NCBI RefSeq assembly: GCF_020509005.1
Contig: NC_063014.1
Coordinates: 5,890,001 to 5,954,000, forward strand
DNA from: Fulvia fulva
Lineage: Eukaryota; Ascomycota; Dothideomycetes; Mycosphaerellales; Mycosphaerellaceae
Length of the DNA: 64,000 nucleotides
Reading direction: 5' to 3'
Below, one piece after another: positions 21,598-33,486 of this stretch (its first letter is position 1; each line of letters opens with the position of its first letter). The translations under genes and the position numbers were made by a program. Below the pieces are notes generated by a model. The model worked only from the letters and a program-made list of their open reading frames with translations, ran no database searches and had not been told where the DNA came from.

Positions 21598-22277
21598 GTT
21601 GGTGGTGATGTCGACGCGTGGTGTAGTGGAGGGAAGGAGGTGAGTTCTTGAAGTGGGTTGAAGTTGAAGGTGAAGCTGTTCTTGATTGGGAAGCTTTCGG
21701 CAGTCTGGGACCTGGAGACCGAGAAGGTGCACCGTGCATGCAGGTGTGAGCATGGGCCAGGTGAGTGAGATTGCTGCAAGGTCACTCTTTACTAGCACCC
21801 TGGTCTGTCTGCCGCCATCTCACATGCACCGCAAGTTATCAGTCTTACTGTCGAGCCACAGCTACTCGGTACGACCACCCTCGTACTATCACCAGATCCT
21901 CACCGTCTTGTTCTTGTTCCGCCAACAGCGCACGGGCGGTGGCGGCAGGAAGCGAGGCGACTCCACAATCGCGGGAGCAGTAGCAGCAGGGTGGTGCTGT
22001 CAGCGTCAGATGCCAGGGCCTACTAGTCATCTGTTGATTGCATTACATCAACAACACACTACCTGGGTATTCGCCTCACTAATTCCACCGCTACTGTCTC
22101 CAACACAAGCTGAGCCTCTCCCCAGTCACACACTCGCTCTGCACGCATCAGCCCAGCTGGAAAGCCCGCGACACCTCCACCTCCACCTTCACCTCCATCT
22201 CCATGATAATGCGCAGCCGGCCTCCGCAGTGACCCCAGCCACGAAAACCCACCCTACACCCATCCACCACCGACAAG
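21598..22277. promoter_or_regulatory. Shared divergent promoter of YTH1 and the CCCH/Smr gene
   Basis: About 680 bases separate two outward-facing start codons. The right half is rich in CT and CACCTC runs (22160-22210), common in fungal 5' untranslated regions. No TATA box was clearly identified. Frames here are short or read only by chance. Confidence 0.55.
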
Positions 22278-24617
22278 ATGGTCTCCGAGAAGATCTACGA
22301 CCTGTGCCGCCCTGTTCTCGACAATGACGATCTGGAGGAAGAGGCGAAGACGGATGCGCTCGAGGATCTGCTGAGCAGCGAGCCCACATCGCTCAAAGGC
22401 CGAGCTCTCGAAGATGCGGTCCTGGGCGTTATGTGGCAGTGGAAGACCGCAAGTGACAACAAGAAATCGCCACCGCCAGCACGAGCAGCGAACATTGTGC
22501 GCTCGCGATCGCCAGCACCGTGGATTCAGCGCGCAGCAACGCCCACCCCCGGCACAAGCTCACCTCGAGCCTCCACGGCCACACCCTCTGTGCCGCCTGG
22601 CTTCGGTCTAACACCGCCAGCACTCGCCAGGACAAAGTCTCAGACTGTCGGATCGCCTTTCTCCTCGCCGAAACCCTCACCGCGACTTCCTTTGGCGACA
22701 CCCGTCATACCCCACAGCCCGCGACTGAGTGCCTACCAATTCAGCGACTCGTCTCCCAACACAGAGAATTATGGCGACTATGGCAGCGACACCGTAGACT
22801 GGCTGGTCAACGACGATGCGAGTAGCAACACCAGCTTTGGTGACTCGGGCTTTGCCAACTCTTCCGAGTTCATGACGCCCTACACGGCGCAGATGAGTAC
22901 CTACGATATGCTACGATCAATTCTGCAGGACAACAAGAGCGATCAAGAGCTAGAACAGATCTTGGAAGTGAATGGATACGATCTTAGCCACACCGTCAAC
23001 TCGCTGATGGGGGCGCAAGGCATGAGCCCCGATGCTATGGCTGCAGCGATACAGGAGCAGCAGGAGCAAGCGCGCACCTTTCTGATAGGCAAGAGCATGT
23101 CTCCGTCATCGCGACCAGTCACGCCAGCTGGACAGCAGAAATCGCCGACCGTCTGTCGCTACTGGCTAGCAAGTGGACAGTGCGCTCGCGCAGACTGTCG
23201 CTTTGCGCACGAGGTCCAGAACCACATCTGCAAGTACTGGCTTCAAGGCAACTGTCTTGCAGGCACAAGCTGCCTCTTTTCACATGATCCTTCCATAATG
23301 TTGCAGCAGATGAACCTCAGCCAGAGCGGCGCGGCCACTCCGCAGCACTTTGCACCCAACTTTCAGCTCCAAGACTACGACAGCTTTCCGGCGCTTCAGC
23401 CGACGACTAGTAATCCGTATGAAGACAGCGAAAGTGTAGATCCGAGTACCCTAGATGCAGCGCTACAACAGCAGCAGCAGACATTCGCTCAAGTTCCGCC
23501 TGGACTGTTCCCTTCATTTGTTCCTACAGGACCGAGGCATGGCAGCCGACCCAGTTCACGGCCTACAAGCAGACACACCTCTCGCGCAGTGACACCAAGC
23601 CAGCAGGTCAACTTTCAGGACGACGAGGCATTTCCATCTCTTGGCTCCGCAGCTAACAAGCCAGTCGGCACACGCCATCACGGCAAGAGAGGTGGACATG
23701 GTCACCACAATCACGGGCCGCCCGTTCAACAGCCAGGCAGCCTCGCTGATGTGGTCCGCATGTCACCCTCTCCTGGTCCGGTGAACGCCCGTGATGCGAT
23801 GCGACGAGGTTTGAGGAACAATCGTTCTTTCACATCCACCCGCGAGAACTCGGCGGCAGCCATGGCTATCCCCGCACCACGTGAGATCCCATGGCTCGAG
23901 ACTGGCGACAAGGTCAACAACTCTTACATGAAAGCTCGGCAGGAGGCATTCAAGCATGGCGGACTTCGCAACAAGTTCCTCCAATCCGCTGCTCAGGCAT
24001 GGAATCGTAACGATGCTCGTGGAGCGAAAGCACTCTCTTTACGCGGTCAGAATGAGAATGCCCTAATGCGCGAAAAGCACCGCGAGGCAGCTCGTGCGCT
24101 GTACGAGGAGCGAAACAAGAACCTGGCTGCTGGTACTGGCAGCAAGGAGCTTTACGTTGATCTCCACGGACTCCACCCAGATGAAGCCGTTCAGTACCTA
24201 TCTGACTGCCTAAGAGAGCAGAAGTCTAGCTCGCGACCGGTCTACGCCATTTGTGGTACTGGTCACCACTCGAAGAACGGTAAGGACAAGGTCGGCAAAG
24301 CTATCCGCCAATTCTTGAACGAGTGGCGATATGCGTTCCGGGAGTTCTCAGTACCAGGGGATCGCAATAATGTTGGCGGAATCCTAGGTATAGATGTAAG
24401 TGGCTTACCGAAACGATGTACGACTAAGTGACTAACATCTTTGCAGCCCACATCCTTCGACAAGGACACCGCAACGAGAAAGGCAGAGGATAGCGCTGTT
24501 GCATTGGAGGAGACAGCCAACAAGGACACCAAGGTAGTCACGGCCACGGAAGATCCACGCAAGGCGCCGCCACAACGTCTCGCGAATGTTGAGTTCAGTG
24601 ATGAAGACGGTAGTTAA
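22278..24617 (+). CDS. CCCH zinc-finger and Smr-domain RNA-binding protein
   Basis: Exon 1 is 22278-24395 and exon 2 is 24447-24617 (intron GTAAGT...GCAG), giving 762 residues. From the N-terminus: a short helical region; a CUE-like helical segment near 207-245 (MLRSILQDNKSDQELEQI); two CCCH fingers near 291-335 (CRYWLASGQCARADCRFAH and CKYWLQGNCLAGTSCLFSH); a Q/P-rich low-complexity region; a DUF1771 helix near 550-610; and an Smr domain from about 624. The Smr domain keeps the DLHGL motif and the G-x-G-x-HS-x-x-G loop. Relatives with CUE, DUF1771 and Smr domains, such as yeast Cue2, cut mRNA at stalled ribosomes. The role here is inferred from that. It shares its promoter with YTH1. Confidence 0.85.
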
Positions 24618-25916
24618 GACCTGATAATGCAGCAAATCAAAAAGAAATTCTCAACAACAACGACTCCCAGCTATTGCAGAATAAAATAGGTACGCTAATT
24701 GCTTCCTAGTCGCATAAGGAGTGCTAGAGCTCCCTGAGTAGCTACCTGAGCTCCCCGAAGAAGGACACCATCCTCTCGTGAAATCTCTTACCCGAGGAAA
24801 ATCACAAGCCAGGCTGAACAAGTGCCACAGACGATGACCACCACCGCCACTGATCGCTCCGACGGGCCAATGCATGAAGGATGCAAGATCGGGGCCCCGA
24901 GCGACTTCATGGGTGCAGGTGCTTTCTAGGTGTGGACCAGTGATGGGGATCACACCATGATACGTGTAAGATCTTACCGGTTGCATCTCTGCATGTTTAG
25001 TGTGGATACGAGGCCGATCTGCGGGTCATCTGGCAGAGCAGTTGCAGTTGCATTTTATAGCTTTGAGCCATGGGAGGAGTGCTGGATGTTGGGGGCTATG
25101 GGTCTTGCTACAACAGTGCAGTCTTGCACCACTCCCGGCCAATGTGTGCGGCTCTACGACGTGGTGAAGGTGCTGTGTAGTGATGGATGGAGGCGCGGAT
25201 GGGAGGTGGTGTAGCTTCGTTGAGGTCTGCTGGCCTGTGAGAGGGTGGTGTGTACACGGAGACGGTGGGGAGGGCACGATGCACGATGCAGGATACTCTA
25301 GCGTGAGCTGCTTCGTTGCTGCTGTGTTGGGTGGGTGTTGAGCGTTGGGGTAGGAGCTACAGGGAGGTACGGCGTGGAGAGGTGGGTGTCGTTGAACTTG
25401 ATTGTGCTGGATTACGGCATGTTGGAGCCATGGATCCCATTCGCGAGCTCGATGTTGCTAAGTCAGAGGCATATAAACCCTTCAATTCCCCGCCACCGAT
25501 GGGGCTCTATTTCAGAGATCAGAACATCTACCCAGTTCCACCTGCCAGCACCAGGAGATTCTATCCTACACACTCGACAAACTCACCAAGCCCTCAAGCC
25601 CATCATGTCCGACTGGATCGGCCCCAACATGTACCACAGGGTGAGGGTGAGGGTGAGGTCAAGGGGCTTTATGGATGGGATCATTATGACACACTCGCTG
25701 AACGCTTGAGGTCTCTGGAGCCGATGGGGTATTGTATGTATGTGCGTTGGAAGGAGGACATCAGGCATGGGTCAGAGATCATTGATCTACGAAATGAGCG
25801 TGGGAAGAAATCGCGGTCATTACATCAGTGGTCTATGGCTTCGTACATTTCGCTAAACGCTCCAAGATGCGCAGAACACAATTCCAAATGTCCCTGTCTC
25901 CTTTCATCACGCTTTC
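24618..25916. other. 1.3-kb intergenic region
   Basis: A 243-residue plus-strand frame (25316-26047) runs into the antisense of the DUF1295 gene and looks like noise; I do not support it. A short tandem of GGTGAG units lies near 25639-25658. Nothing else is seen. Terminator regions of both neighbours should lie here because they converge. Confidence 0.5.
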
Positions 25917-26960
25917 TCAGCGAAGCGGCTCGCCACTTTGCCTGTCACCATTCGTTGCGGCCTCACTCTGGTTCCTCCCCTCCTCAGCCTGATTCTGCTG
26001 TACCTTGTCCTGGTCCGCATGCTTTGCGGGGTCAAAGACATAGATAGAAAACTCAAGTCCCACTGTCCTCTTAATGAACACCGGCAGCCTGCTCCAAATT
26101 TGCGGCGGCATTGGAATGAGAATGCTGGTATCATGCAGATACTTCTCATACTCCGGCCATCCTGTCACTTTCTCGTACCGCTTCTTCGCGCCAGGCCGCT
26201 CTTGCAGCGTCAAGCCGGATACGAACATGAGCAGCACTGTGAGGAAGATGAAGCCCACGCATGAAGCGTAGAGTGCGGCGTACGCGCCTGTTCCTTTGGG
26301 AATTGTTCCGTAGGCTGGTGGCGTGACAGCGATCATGTAGATCGAAACCTGCGTGAGGATTTCGCCGGCGTAATTGGGATGGCGGCTGTACTTGAAGAAG
26401 CCCACATTACAGACCGCGCCAGGTTGCTTGCCTGGTCCCTGCTTGAAGCGGTACTTCTGAATGTCCGAGATTGCTTCCATGGAGAAAGCAGCGACGAAGA
26501 AGATTATCGCGATGATGTCGGTCGCTTTGCCGAAGGAGGGTTGGCGGTATTGCAGGATGTTGGGTGAGTTCAACAGTGTTACGGGCAGAGAGACGGTCCA
26601 GACCCAGAACATCTGAAAGACCCAGAATCCGAGGAAGGGGAAGAATTTGTCGCGTTTGTCATCGAAGCGGTCATCTTTGCCGGTCTTCAAGATTCTGAAT
26701 AGCAGGAACCCTGACAATCGTGCCGCCCAGAGCATTATCATCAGGGATGTGATGATCTGGCGGGCGTTGGTGGAGCCTCCCATCGCTAGGGTGATGATGG
26801 CCAGAAGGACGAAATTGCTACCGCCCATGAAGTCGGTCAATTTGTCGAACTTGAAGCTGAAGGCGAAGGCGAAGCCAATGAGTTGGTAGGCGACTGTTAT
26901 GAGGAATGTTATGGCTAGGTAGTAGTTGTCCAGCACATGGACTGGGTCGTGTATAGGCAT
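25917..26960 (-). CDS. DUF1295 membrane protein (steroid-reductase-like fold)
   Basis: Single exon, 347 residues, ATG at 26960. At least six hydrophobic segments are seen. The family hallmark is near residues 190-205: a GFFKYSRHPNYAGEI stretch, the cofactor-contacting region of the 5-alpha-reductase/isoprenylcysteine methyltransferase-like superfamily. Near residue 270 is RPGAKKRYEKVTGWPEYEKY, also typical of DUF1295. The C-terminal ~30 residues are polar and Gln/Glu rich. The expected place is the ER or another internal membrane. The exact substrate is unknown in the fungal family. Confidence 0.85.
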   Translation of the reverse strand: MPIHDPVHVLDNYYLAITFLITVAYQLIGFAFAFSFKFDKLTDFMGGSNFVLLAIITLAMGGSTNARQIITSLMIMLWAARLSGFLLFRILKTGKDDRFDDKRDKFFPFLGFWVFQMFWVWTVSLPVTLLNSPNILQYRQPSFGKATDIIAIIFFVAAFSMEAISDIQKYRFKQGPGKQPGAVCNVGFFKYSRHPNYAGEILTQVSIYMIAVTPPAYGTIPKGTGAYAALYASCVGFIFLTVLLMFVSGLTLQERPGAKKRYEKVTGWPEYEKYLHDTSILIPMPPQIWSRLPVFIKRTVGLEFSIYVFDPAKHADQDKVQQNQAEEGRNQSEAATNGDRQSGEPLR

Positions 26961-27501
26961 GGTGGCGGTGGTGTGAGCTTTCGCTCAGGCCGTCTTTTTG
27001 AAGGGGTTCTTGGGTGTATGTTATCCTCTCTGATGGGACACGGGCACGTCTACTGCTCTTCTAGACGCGATGTAGTTTCCAGTGTTGTGGTCCCGATGCC
27101 TCGCCCCGGGAATGCTGTCAGATTAATGGTACAAGAGGCAGTGGGCAAGGCTATAAAGAAGTCGGCGACTTTCATAGGATTTTAGCAGTGACGATGACAT
27201 GTTCGCTCACCGCGAGCCTGTCGGGCGTATGTTTTGCCCGTTGCCCAGAGCAGACAGCACTGCGAGACATTTAGACTTTGGAGTGACGTGGTGGATCTCT
27301 GTCAGCCACGCTAGATCTTGCGGATACCGCCGTTCATGCACAGATCGGCACTAACCTAAAGTGCTCTTCGCGATTTCCTTCGCAGACGCGTTGAAATCAT
27401 CCTTTCTCTTTCACGTCCCGCGCGACCATATGAACACCAACGAGTTACCACTGTCATCGACAACAGCATGAGCGACGTTCACCAGTAGGGCTTTCCGCAG
27501 C
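26961..27501. promoter_or_regulatory. Divergent promoter region
   Basis: About 540 bases between outward-facing starts of the DUF1295 gene (minus) and the DUF3807 gene (plus). No clear TATA box. No coding signal. Confidence 0.45.
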
Positions 27502-28256
27502 ATGGCGGGCGGTCAAGGAGCCTCGAAGCGTGCCAACATCAAAAGAGCCAAGCAAAAGCAGGCATACAAGAAGGCTTTGAGGGCTCGCCAGAAGTTCGAG
27601 GCCTCACTGCCGAGAGTGTCAGAGGTAACTGAATCTTGCACAGATGACAGAGGTAAGTACTGACTCAAGGTAAGGACGATCTCCTAGCTTTTCAATTCAA
27701 GCACTTCGGCGATGACACTGCACCGGAGAACTGGTTCATCGACAAGGAGACTGCCATTAAGGGACCTCTTCTTGACGACGAGCTTGGCTACTACGACGAT
27801 GGTGTGAAGCGAACCCTTACCGACGAACAGATCGCGATCTTTCGCAGGACCGAGTTGTGGCAGATGAAGCAAGAGCAGAAGGAAGAAGGAGCCGAAGATG
27901 AAGATGAAGAAGAAGAGGGAGAAGACAAGGCAGAGCGCGCGATGTCGCCAGTATCTGATGTCTCGAGTTTGGAGGATGACTTGCTTGCTTACGCTACGGT
28001 GAAGCGAAAAGAGCATCTTTCACCGCCGAAGCAACCAGCTCGAAGAACCTCCAGCAACTCGCGCAGCGACACGACCGCATCATCTGCGACACGAAAGAGA
28101 CAAAGGGAAGAGGAGGTACCATACGATCGACGACACAAGCGCAAATGGGAGGCCTATGTCGGAGATGTCGACCCTGAGCATGGCTCGCTTACACAACGCC
28201 GAATGGCCCGCGAGATGGATGACCAACAAACTGAGCCTGTTGATCTGGACTACTAG
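27502..28256 (+). CDS. DUF3807-family protein
   Basis: The DUF3807 core is certain: FQFKHFGD at 27690, then LGYYDDGVKRTLTDEQIAIFR near 27790-27840. After it comes an acidic run (EDEDEEEEGEDK) and a basic C-terminus ending at 28256. The first exon is less certain. A good start (GCATGGCG at 27502) opens a Lys/Arg-rich N-terminus. Frame-matching requires an intron of only 35 bases (27653-27687, GTAAGT...CTAG), with the branch-like ACTGAC too close to the donor. A normal 63-base intron from 27625 would put the core out of frame. The acidic and basic composition suggests a nuclear protein; the family function is unknown. Confidence 0.65.
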
Positions 28257-28584
28257 GCCTTTCATGAAGAGCAATTAACTTACCAAAAATGGGCACGACT
28301 GGCGATACATCGAAACAACATTCTACGTAAGTTGAAAGTCCCTTTCATCCTCTCCCACAGCACATGATGAGAAAACATAGTCATCCTTAGACGGAAAGCT
28401 TAACAAGATTTCTGCATTCGGGTTCGGTCATTGGCACTTACCCAGGCAGTGCTTGAGCGGCTGCTGTCGACTGTCTAATCTTCTCTCTGACTGCAAAACC
28501 CTTCCTTCTGGCGTTCTCGTTCCTGTAGCGGAGCTGTGCTAATGATTGAAGCAGGCTACTGTGCTCGTCTACCACAGACATGCT
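28257..28584. other. Convergent 3' spacer
   Basis: About 330 bases between the stops of the DUF3807 gene and the dienelactone hydrolase gene. Expected to hold both terminators; no gene seen. Confidence 0.45.
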
Positions 28585-29524
28585 CTACTCATCATCCTTG
28601 ACCCACGCATCAAACCATCTTACAGCCTGGAAGTAGGCACTCTCTTGAGCGAACGCCTTCTTCTTATCTGTCAAGTTCGTCCGCACAGCAAAGCCGTGCT
28701 CAGCATTGGCATAAAGCGAGGTCTGATATGTCTTGTTGCCTTCAAAGAAGATCGATTCGATATTGGTCCGGTTCTCTGGCGTGTTTGAAGCGTCGAGATC
28801 ACCGAAGACAATACTGATGGGCCCTGCGATAGCTTCCCATTCTTCGGCAAGAACGGCAGATGGGTGTGCTGTAAAGCCAGCATCGACACCACGTCCTTCA
28901 GCCAGGAAACGAGCGACATATTTGCCACCAAAACAATACCCAACTGCAGCAACTTTTTCGGCCTCCAGCTCGCCGCGCGTGGAGTTGATCGCAGACTCGA
29001 TGATGGTCTCGACCTGACTTTGTGGATGATGCGCTCGCCATGCAGTCATGTTGAAGGTCGAGTTGGGATCACTCAGAGCATCGGCCGGGACTGGATCGCC
29101 ACGGAATAGATCTGGCATTACCACTAGATAGCCAGCCTTCGCAAGACTGTCCGCAAGAAGGCGATTGTTCACCAGCGCATTGCCGAAGATGTCGGTCAGG
29201 TACAAGATCGCTGTGTCGGTCTTTGTTTTCCGGCCATATCCTCGTGGATATGCGAGGTACAGAGTTTCTGGAGAACGAAGTCAGCGGTTGAGTCAGAGAC
29301 CGCATCAAGTACACGATGTAAATCGACTCACCTCCACCAATAGACTTGGTCTGCCCGGTAGAATTCCCGTTATGAAGCACACCATTCAAGTGCCAGGATC
29401 CACCATGTGTCTTGCTGAACACATCTCCAGCATGCTCATGACGCAAGTCCGGCTCTCCATGTGCCAGCACATTGGACGTGGTGGCGAGCAACGCAGCAGC
29501 TATCTGGATGAATGTTGACTTCAT
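28585..29524 (-). CDS. Secreted dienelactone hydrolase-family protein
   Basis: Exons 29524-29332 and 29267-28585, with a 64-base intron (GTGAGT...CCAG), give 291 residues. The N-terminus looks like a signal peptide (MKSTFIQIAAALLATTSNVLA, cleaved near residue 21). The alpha/beta-hydrolase core follows. Nucleophile loop: GYCFGGKYVARF, in which Cys replaces the serine of classic hydrolases, as expected for dienelactone hydrolases. Acid candidate: FGDLDASN. Histidine: the NAEHGFAVR loop near the C-terminus. Several N-x-S/T sites fit secretion. Dienelactone hydrolases open lactone rings in aromatic breakdown, but the substrate of secreted fungal members is mostly unknown. Confidence 0.9.
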
Positions 29525-30690
29525 TGTTATGGTCAAAGTATGGAGGCAAACAAGGACTCAAGGACAAGATATCATCACGACTATCACATTTACACCATCG
29601 TTATCTCCGCACCTGTTCGGCCGCGTTGCTACGATGAACAATGCAGATCGCGTTCGACCTTGCGTCGTGCCAAGGTGTAATCTAGGCTGAATAGAGATGC
29701 ACGTGCGAAGGTCTCACCTATAGCGGCATGTTATCGTGCAGTGCGAAGGTTCACTGCCCGCTTCGATTGCATCACTGGGGATCTCGTGCTTTCGTAGATT
29801 GCAGTGTGCTGGAGCTGGTGCCGGCCTTGGCAGTGGTGGTGGTCGGCATTTGGAAGTTGGGGATGTCCGATGGATGTGTTGAAGGAAGCGAGGTGCTGCA
29901 GAGGAGGCTTCGGGCCCTGTGGCGAGGTGGCGAAAGTAGTTTAGCGTCAGTCTGGCTGCTTTAGCTGAGATAACACGACCTCAGCGTCGTCGACATCGTG
30001 TTCTTGCTTCGTCCTGATATCGCATTCCTCAATCGTGCACCGTGTCGTTGTGGCCCTTCTATACCTTCAAGCGCGCGCATTTCAATCTATTCGATTATTC
30101 GTATGAGGTCCCGACCTCATCTCCAGTGGGCGAGAAGACCCCAATCATGTTCCATGCCCGCAGGGACCTACTCCGATCGATCGAGGCGTGACAGATGCCC
30201 TTCTCGCTAGCAGGTACAAGACGCTGGAGTGCATGGCGTAGCTTTAGCTCAGCCCTTTAACACTCGCTGGAACGAGGCCTAAATGCGGAAAAGTCGGTAC
30301 ATAAAGAGCTTCGAGAAGCCTCTGACGTCTGGCCACACGGTGAAGAAGCCTAAATTCAAGCTTCAATGGCAAGACTTGTAACCAGGTACAGTACAGGTTC
30401 GCCGACAGTACCGGACCCACTGGCTGGTAGAACGAATGCCGTCCGCGGAGTAGCAGAACTCTGGAAAGTACCGAAACGCTTCGAAGCGACTACCACTGGT
30501 CCACGATCGCATGGCTGAGCGTAGAGCAGATCGAGCTTACCAAACCTTGGTTACTGGAGGTCGTGGACTGTGCTTGGCAGCATGTTCGGGCAGGATACAA
30601 GAAGCTACGACCAGCTTGATGAGATGGTGGTAATCCGTCACGCACTGCCATCAAGCCAACCACCACAGGACCTCGCCCAAAAATATAACA
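29525..30690. other. 1.2-kb intergenic region
   Basis: Holds the promoters of the dienelactone hydrolase gene (minus) and the mutase-like gene (plus). Only short frames with no family resemblance. Confidence 0.5.
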
Positions 30691-31485
30691 ATGCCGCCCA
30701 AAGTCCACATCGTGCGCCACGCAGAAGGCTTTCATGTTCGTCCGTGCTCCATCGAAGACACTACTTGCTGACTTCCACAGAACTGCTCGAAAGGCGGCGA
30801 AGGCATCCACGACCCATTTCTCACTGAGAAAGGCCAAGAACAATGCCGCGAACTATGCTCCCAATTCTCAGAGCACGACAAGATCGATCTCCTGATGGCC
30901 AGTCCAATGAAGCGCACTATACAGACTTGTCAAACCTCCTTCGCGCCGGTGGTAGCTCGCGGACACAAGATCTTGCTTATGCCTCTCGCACAAGAATCGT
31001 CAAACGAGCCAATGGACACCGGGTCTTCTGAAGAACAGCTGAAGGACACTTTCGGCGATCTCATTGATACATCACGGCTCGAGCTTTTTCCATATTGGCA
31101 CAGCAACAAGGGCCAGTTCGACACAGATGGAGTGTCTCAGATCGAGCGCGCGTTGCATCTCAGGAACGTCCTCAAAGGTCGACCGGAGAAGAACATTGTC
31201 CTAGTCACGCATGGGTCCTTTGCGCACTTCGTAGCTGGCAATGTGAATGCAGAGGGGAAACAGATGACGAGGATGTGGTCAAATGCGAAGTGTAGAACCT
31301 ACAAGTTCGCCGATGATGATGTTCATGGCGATGCTAGACTTGTAGAACTGCAGGAGTCAATTGATCGAAGACCTGATCTTGAGAAGGAGGGCGATGCTTT
31401 TGTCTGGTCGCTGGACAGTGTGAAGAGAGGGTCTGCGGGTAATATTCATGCTACTGCTGGCGTTGTGGAGGCTGTGAAGTCTTGA
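30691..31485 (+). CDS. Histidine phosphatase / phosphoglycerate mutase-like protein
   Basis: A 45-base first exon (30691-30735), a 45-base intron (30736-30780, GTTCGT...ACAG) and a second exon to 31485 give 249 residues. The catalytic RHAEG motif is at residues 9-13 in exon 1. The helper stretch SPMKRTIQTC follows, and the second catalytic histidine is in the VLVTHGSFAHF stretch (about residue 155-165). This is the RHG / H pair of the histidine phosphatase superfamily. The donor GTTCGT is weak, but the join restores the family frame with a TTGCTGAC branch site. The substrate is unknown; many fungal relatives are phosphatases, not mutases. Confidence 0.85.
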
Positions 31486-31871
31486 GTGCTTCAGGGACAG
31501 CGCTTTGGGTGTACTACTCACTACAACGACGGCACCATCAATTGCAGCATGTGTATTATGGCATGCGCTTGCAGTTATCCATGCGTTCCCCGGTTTTTCT
31601 CATCTACCCGCGGCAGACCTGTGCCACTGGGCTTCCAAGCTGTGATGTTGGCGATTGGAGAAAGTCCTAGTGGACGCCTTGCATCTCAGGCTTGCGTTCA
31701 TCCGACTTTGTCATTGTCCGACCTTGGAACATGCTCCAAAGCACGATGAAATCCGCAGACGACTCTTGTGGTTTCTTTCCATCTCTCCGACGCTTTCAGC
31801 TTCGTGTACCATCTCAGGGTCTGCTTCCTTCTGATCTCATCATCATCCGTCTACTGCGCTGACGTTACATT
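31486..31871. other. Spacer before the DUF6604 fragment
   Basis: About 390 bases, no gene supported. It carries the mutase-like gene's 3' end. Confidence 0.4.
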
Positions 31872-32290
31872 ATGACAGATATCAACATCGCCAGTCGATA
31901 CACACTCTACAAAAAGGCACAAGCGCGAGTTGTCAGATGGCTGGTGGCTACAGCTTCATCATGTCGCCGCAGCGCCACCACAACGTCGCTCTCCAGTGGT
32001 ACAGTCTCTAGCAAGGGCCTTGCCACATACACAGAACTAATCATTTCCTGGAAACCACCGATTGAGATACCTAAGAACGTCCTTGAGCTTTTGCAGGACG
32101 TTATTACTGGGTGACAAGATTGTGCGGACTTTTACGATGCGCTGCAACAGCAATGTGAAGGTCAACGAAGCCTCATCGAAGTATTGCAGAATGTCTACGA
32201 CAAGCTGAAAGAAGCAAGGATGAAGAGAAAGGAGAAGAGTGTGAAGCAAACTAAGACTCACGCACAGCACAATGTCCCTGAAGTTCGGCG
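31872..32290 (+). pseudogene. DUF6604-domain fragment, copy D (truncated)
   Basis: ATG at 31872 opens the DUF6604 N-terminus, with YTLYKKA, RWLVATASSCRRS and W-KPPIEIP as in copies A and B. After 80 residues the frame meets TGA at 32112, where the family has arginine (GR-x-x-CA); a CGA changed to TGA is the simplest reading. The frame then goes on as a family match, through CADFYDALQQQCEGQ and the KEARMKRKEKS linker, to about 32290. There the sequence stops resembling the family and runs into the 3' end of the next gene. So only the first ~140 codons remain. It faces the opposite way from the array at 7989-15000. Confidence 0.75.
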
Positions 32291-32334
32291 AGGAGAATTC
32301 AGGCTGCATCAACCCTCAGGTCATTCATTAAAGT

Positions 32335-33486
32335 TTACTCTTTCGATCTATCAGTGGCATGCCCACCTGCCGGTAATCCAAGCATCTCCTGAAGATCCAT
32401 TTCTTTCGAAGAATCGCTGGAATCATCGTCACACTCATCACCAAACCGCCGCTGGGCTTCCCGTTCTTCATCAGCAAGCACGGGCTTCGTGATCCAATGC
32501 AGCACACAAGCCGCCAAAAGAGCTGCGGAATAAGCAATTAGCCCATCACACCTCAAGACTTCGGAGACGACACTTACCTTCCACTTTGCATCCAAGATAG
32601 CACAACCAAGCCGGCATCCCATCAAACAACAGCAGCGATATCTTGACAGCGACATTCAACAGCATCGTGATCGCACATCCAACCACAGTCCTCACAACCG
32701 CGTTCCTCAGCGGCAGCATCAACCCATTGCCTTTGCGATGCACTGTAATAAGTGGCACCAGAAATCTCAGTGTGAGGACGAGCTGGGCCAGTAGCTCGAC
32801 TGAGAGCATGGACCCAATCGCAAAGTACTCCAGTCCGATGATGCAGATTTGGGCGTTGACCATGTATGCTATGCGACTGTAATAGCCGTCAGTAGTGCCA
32901 TGTCATGGTCCTTTGTGGTCTCGACTTACAATCTGATAGCGACTATGGTAGTCGCGATGTAAGGTAGTATGATGAGCAGACTGCTCAACACGTACTCTGG
33001 CGTTTTCCGACGAGGCTTTCGCTTCCATGAGATGACATAGGCCCTCTCGATCAAGAAGGCGAATTCTGACGCCTTGGAGCTGTTGTGCAACAGCATGCCT
33101 TTCACAATATCAGCCATTCTATACCTCCGCAGCAGCTCGACCTGAACTCACAAACAATCATCATAGCATTACACAGCTCCTCCGTCCTCTCCCATTGCAC
33201 ATGCATCATCAACGTCACCGCGACGATGTACAAGAACGTCGTCACATAACACTGCAATCACTCATCAGCAAACCATAGCCTTACCAATCCCTCGGTCCAT
33301 CACACCACTCACCAGCAAACACAACGCCGTCGCCACCGTCAACCCCTCCCTCCCACCCTTCGGCCACCTCCCCCACACCAAAAGCGCCACAACCGGCAAC
33401 GCCAAACTCGACACCACCAACGACACCACATCCGCCGCAACATGGTACTCCGTCCGCACAGGGTTCTCATCACTGATGATCGCCAT
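32335..33486 (-). CDS. Multi-pass membrane protein, possibly broken near 33140
   Basis: At least four exons read on the minus strand: 33486-33313, one from 33251 to about 33150, one from about 33140 to 32930, then 32876-32578 and 32522-32335. The 3'-most two introns are clean (GTAAGT...TACAG and GTAAGT...CGCAG). Hydrophobic segments are clear in exons 1 to 4. The tail is acidic and ends in RSKE. The join between exon 2 (ending NAMMIVCEF) and the next piece (starting VELLRRYRM) fits poorly to GT-AG rules. A single missing base at TTCAG-GTCGAG would make it continuous instead. I do not recognise a named family. The start at 33486 could lie further upstream. Confidence 0.55.

Noticed and set aside
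21686..22327. A 213-residue plus-strand frame before the CCCH/Smr gene
   Set aside because: It overlaps the start of a well-supported gene in another frame and reads mostly from the CT/CACC-rich leader.
25316..26047. A 243-residue plus-strand frame
   Set aside because: It runs into the antisense of the DUF1295 gene, has low-complexity GEGEGE-like repeats from a GGTGAG run and shows no family or splice support.
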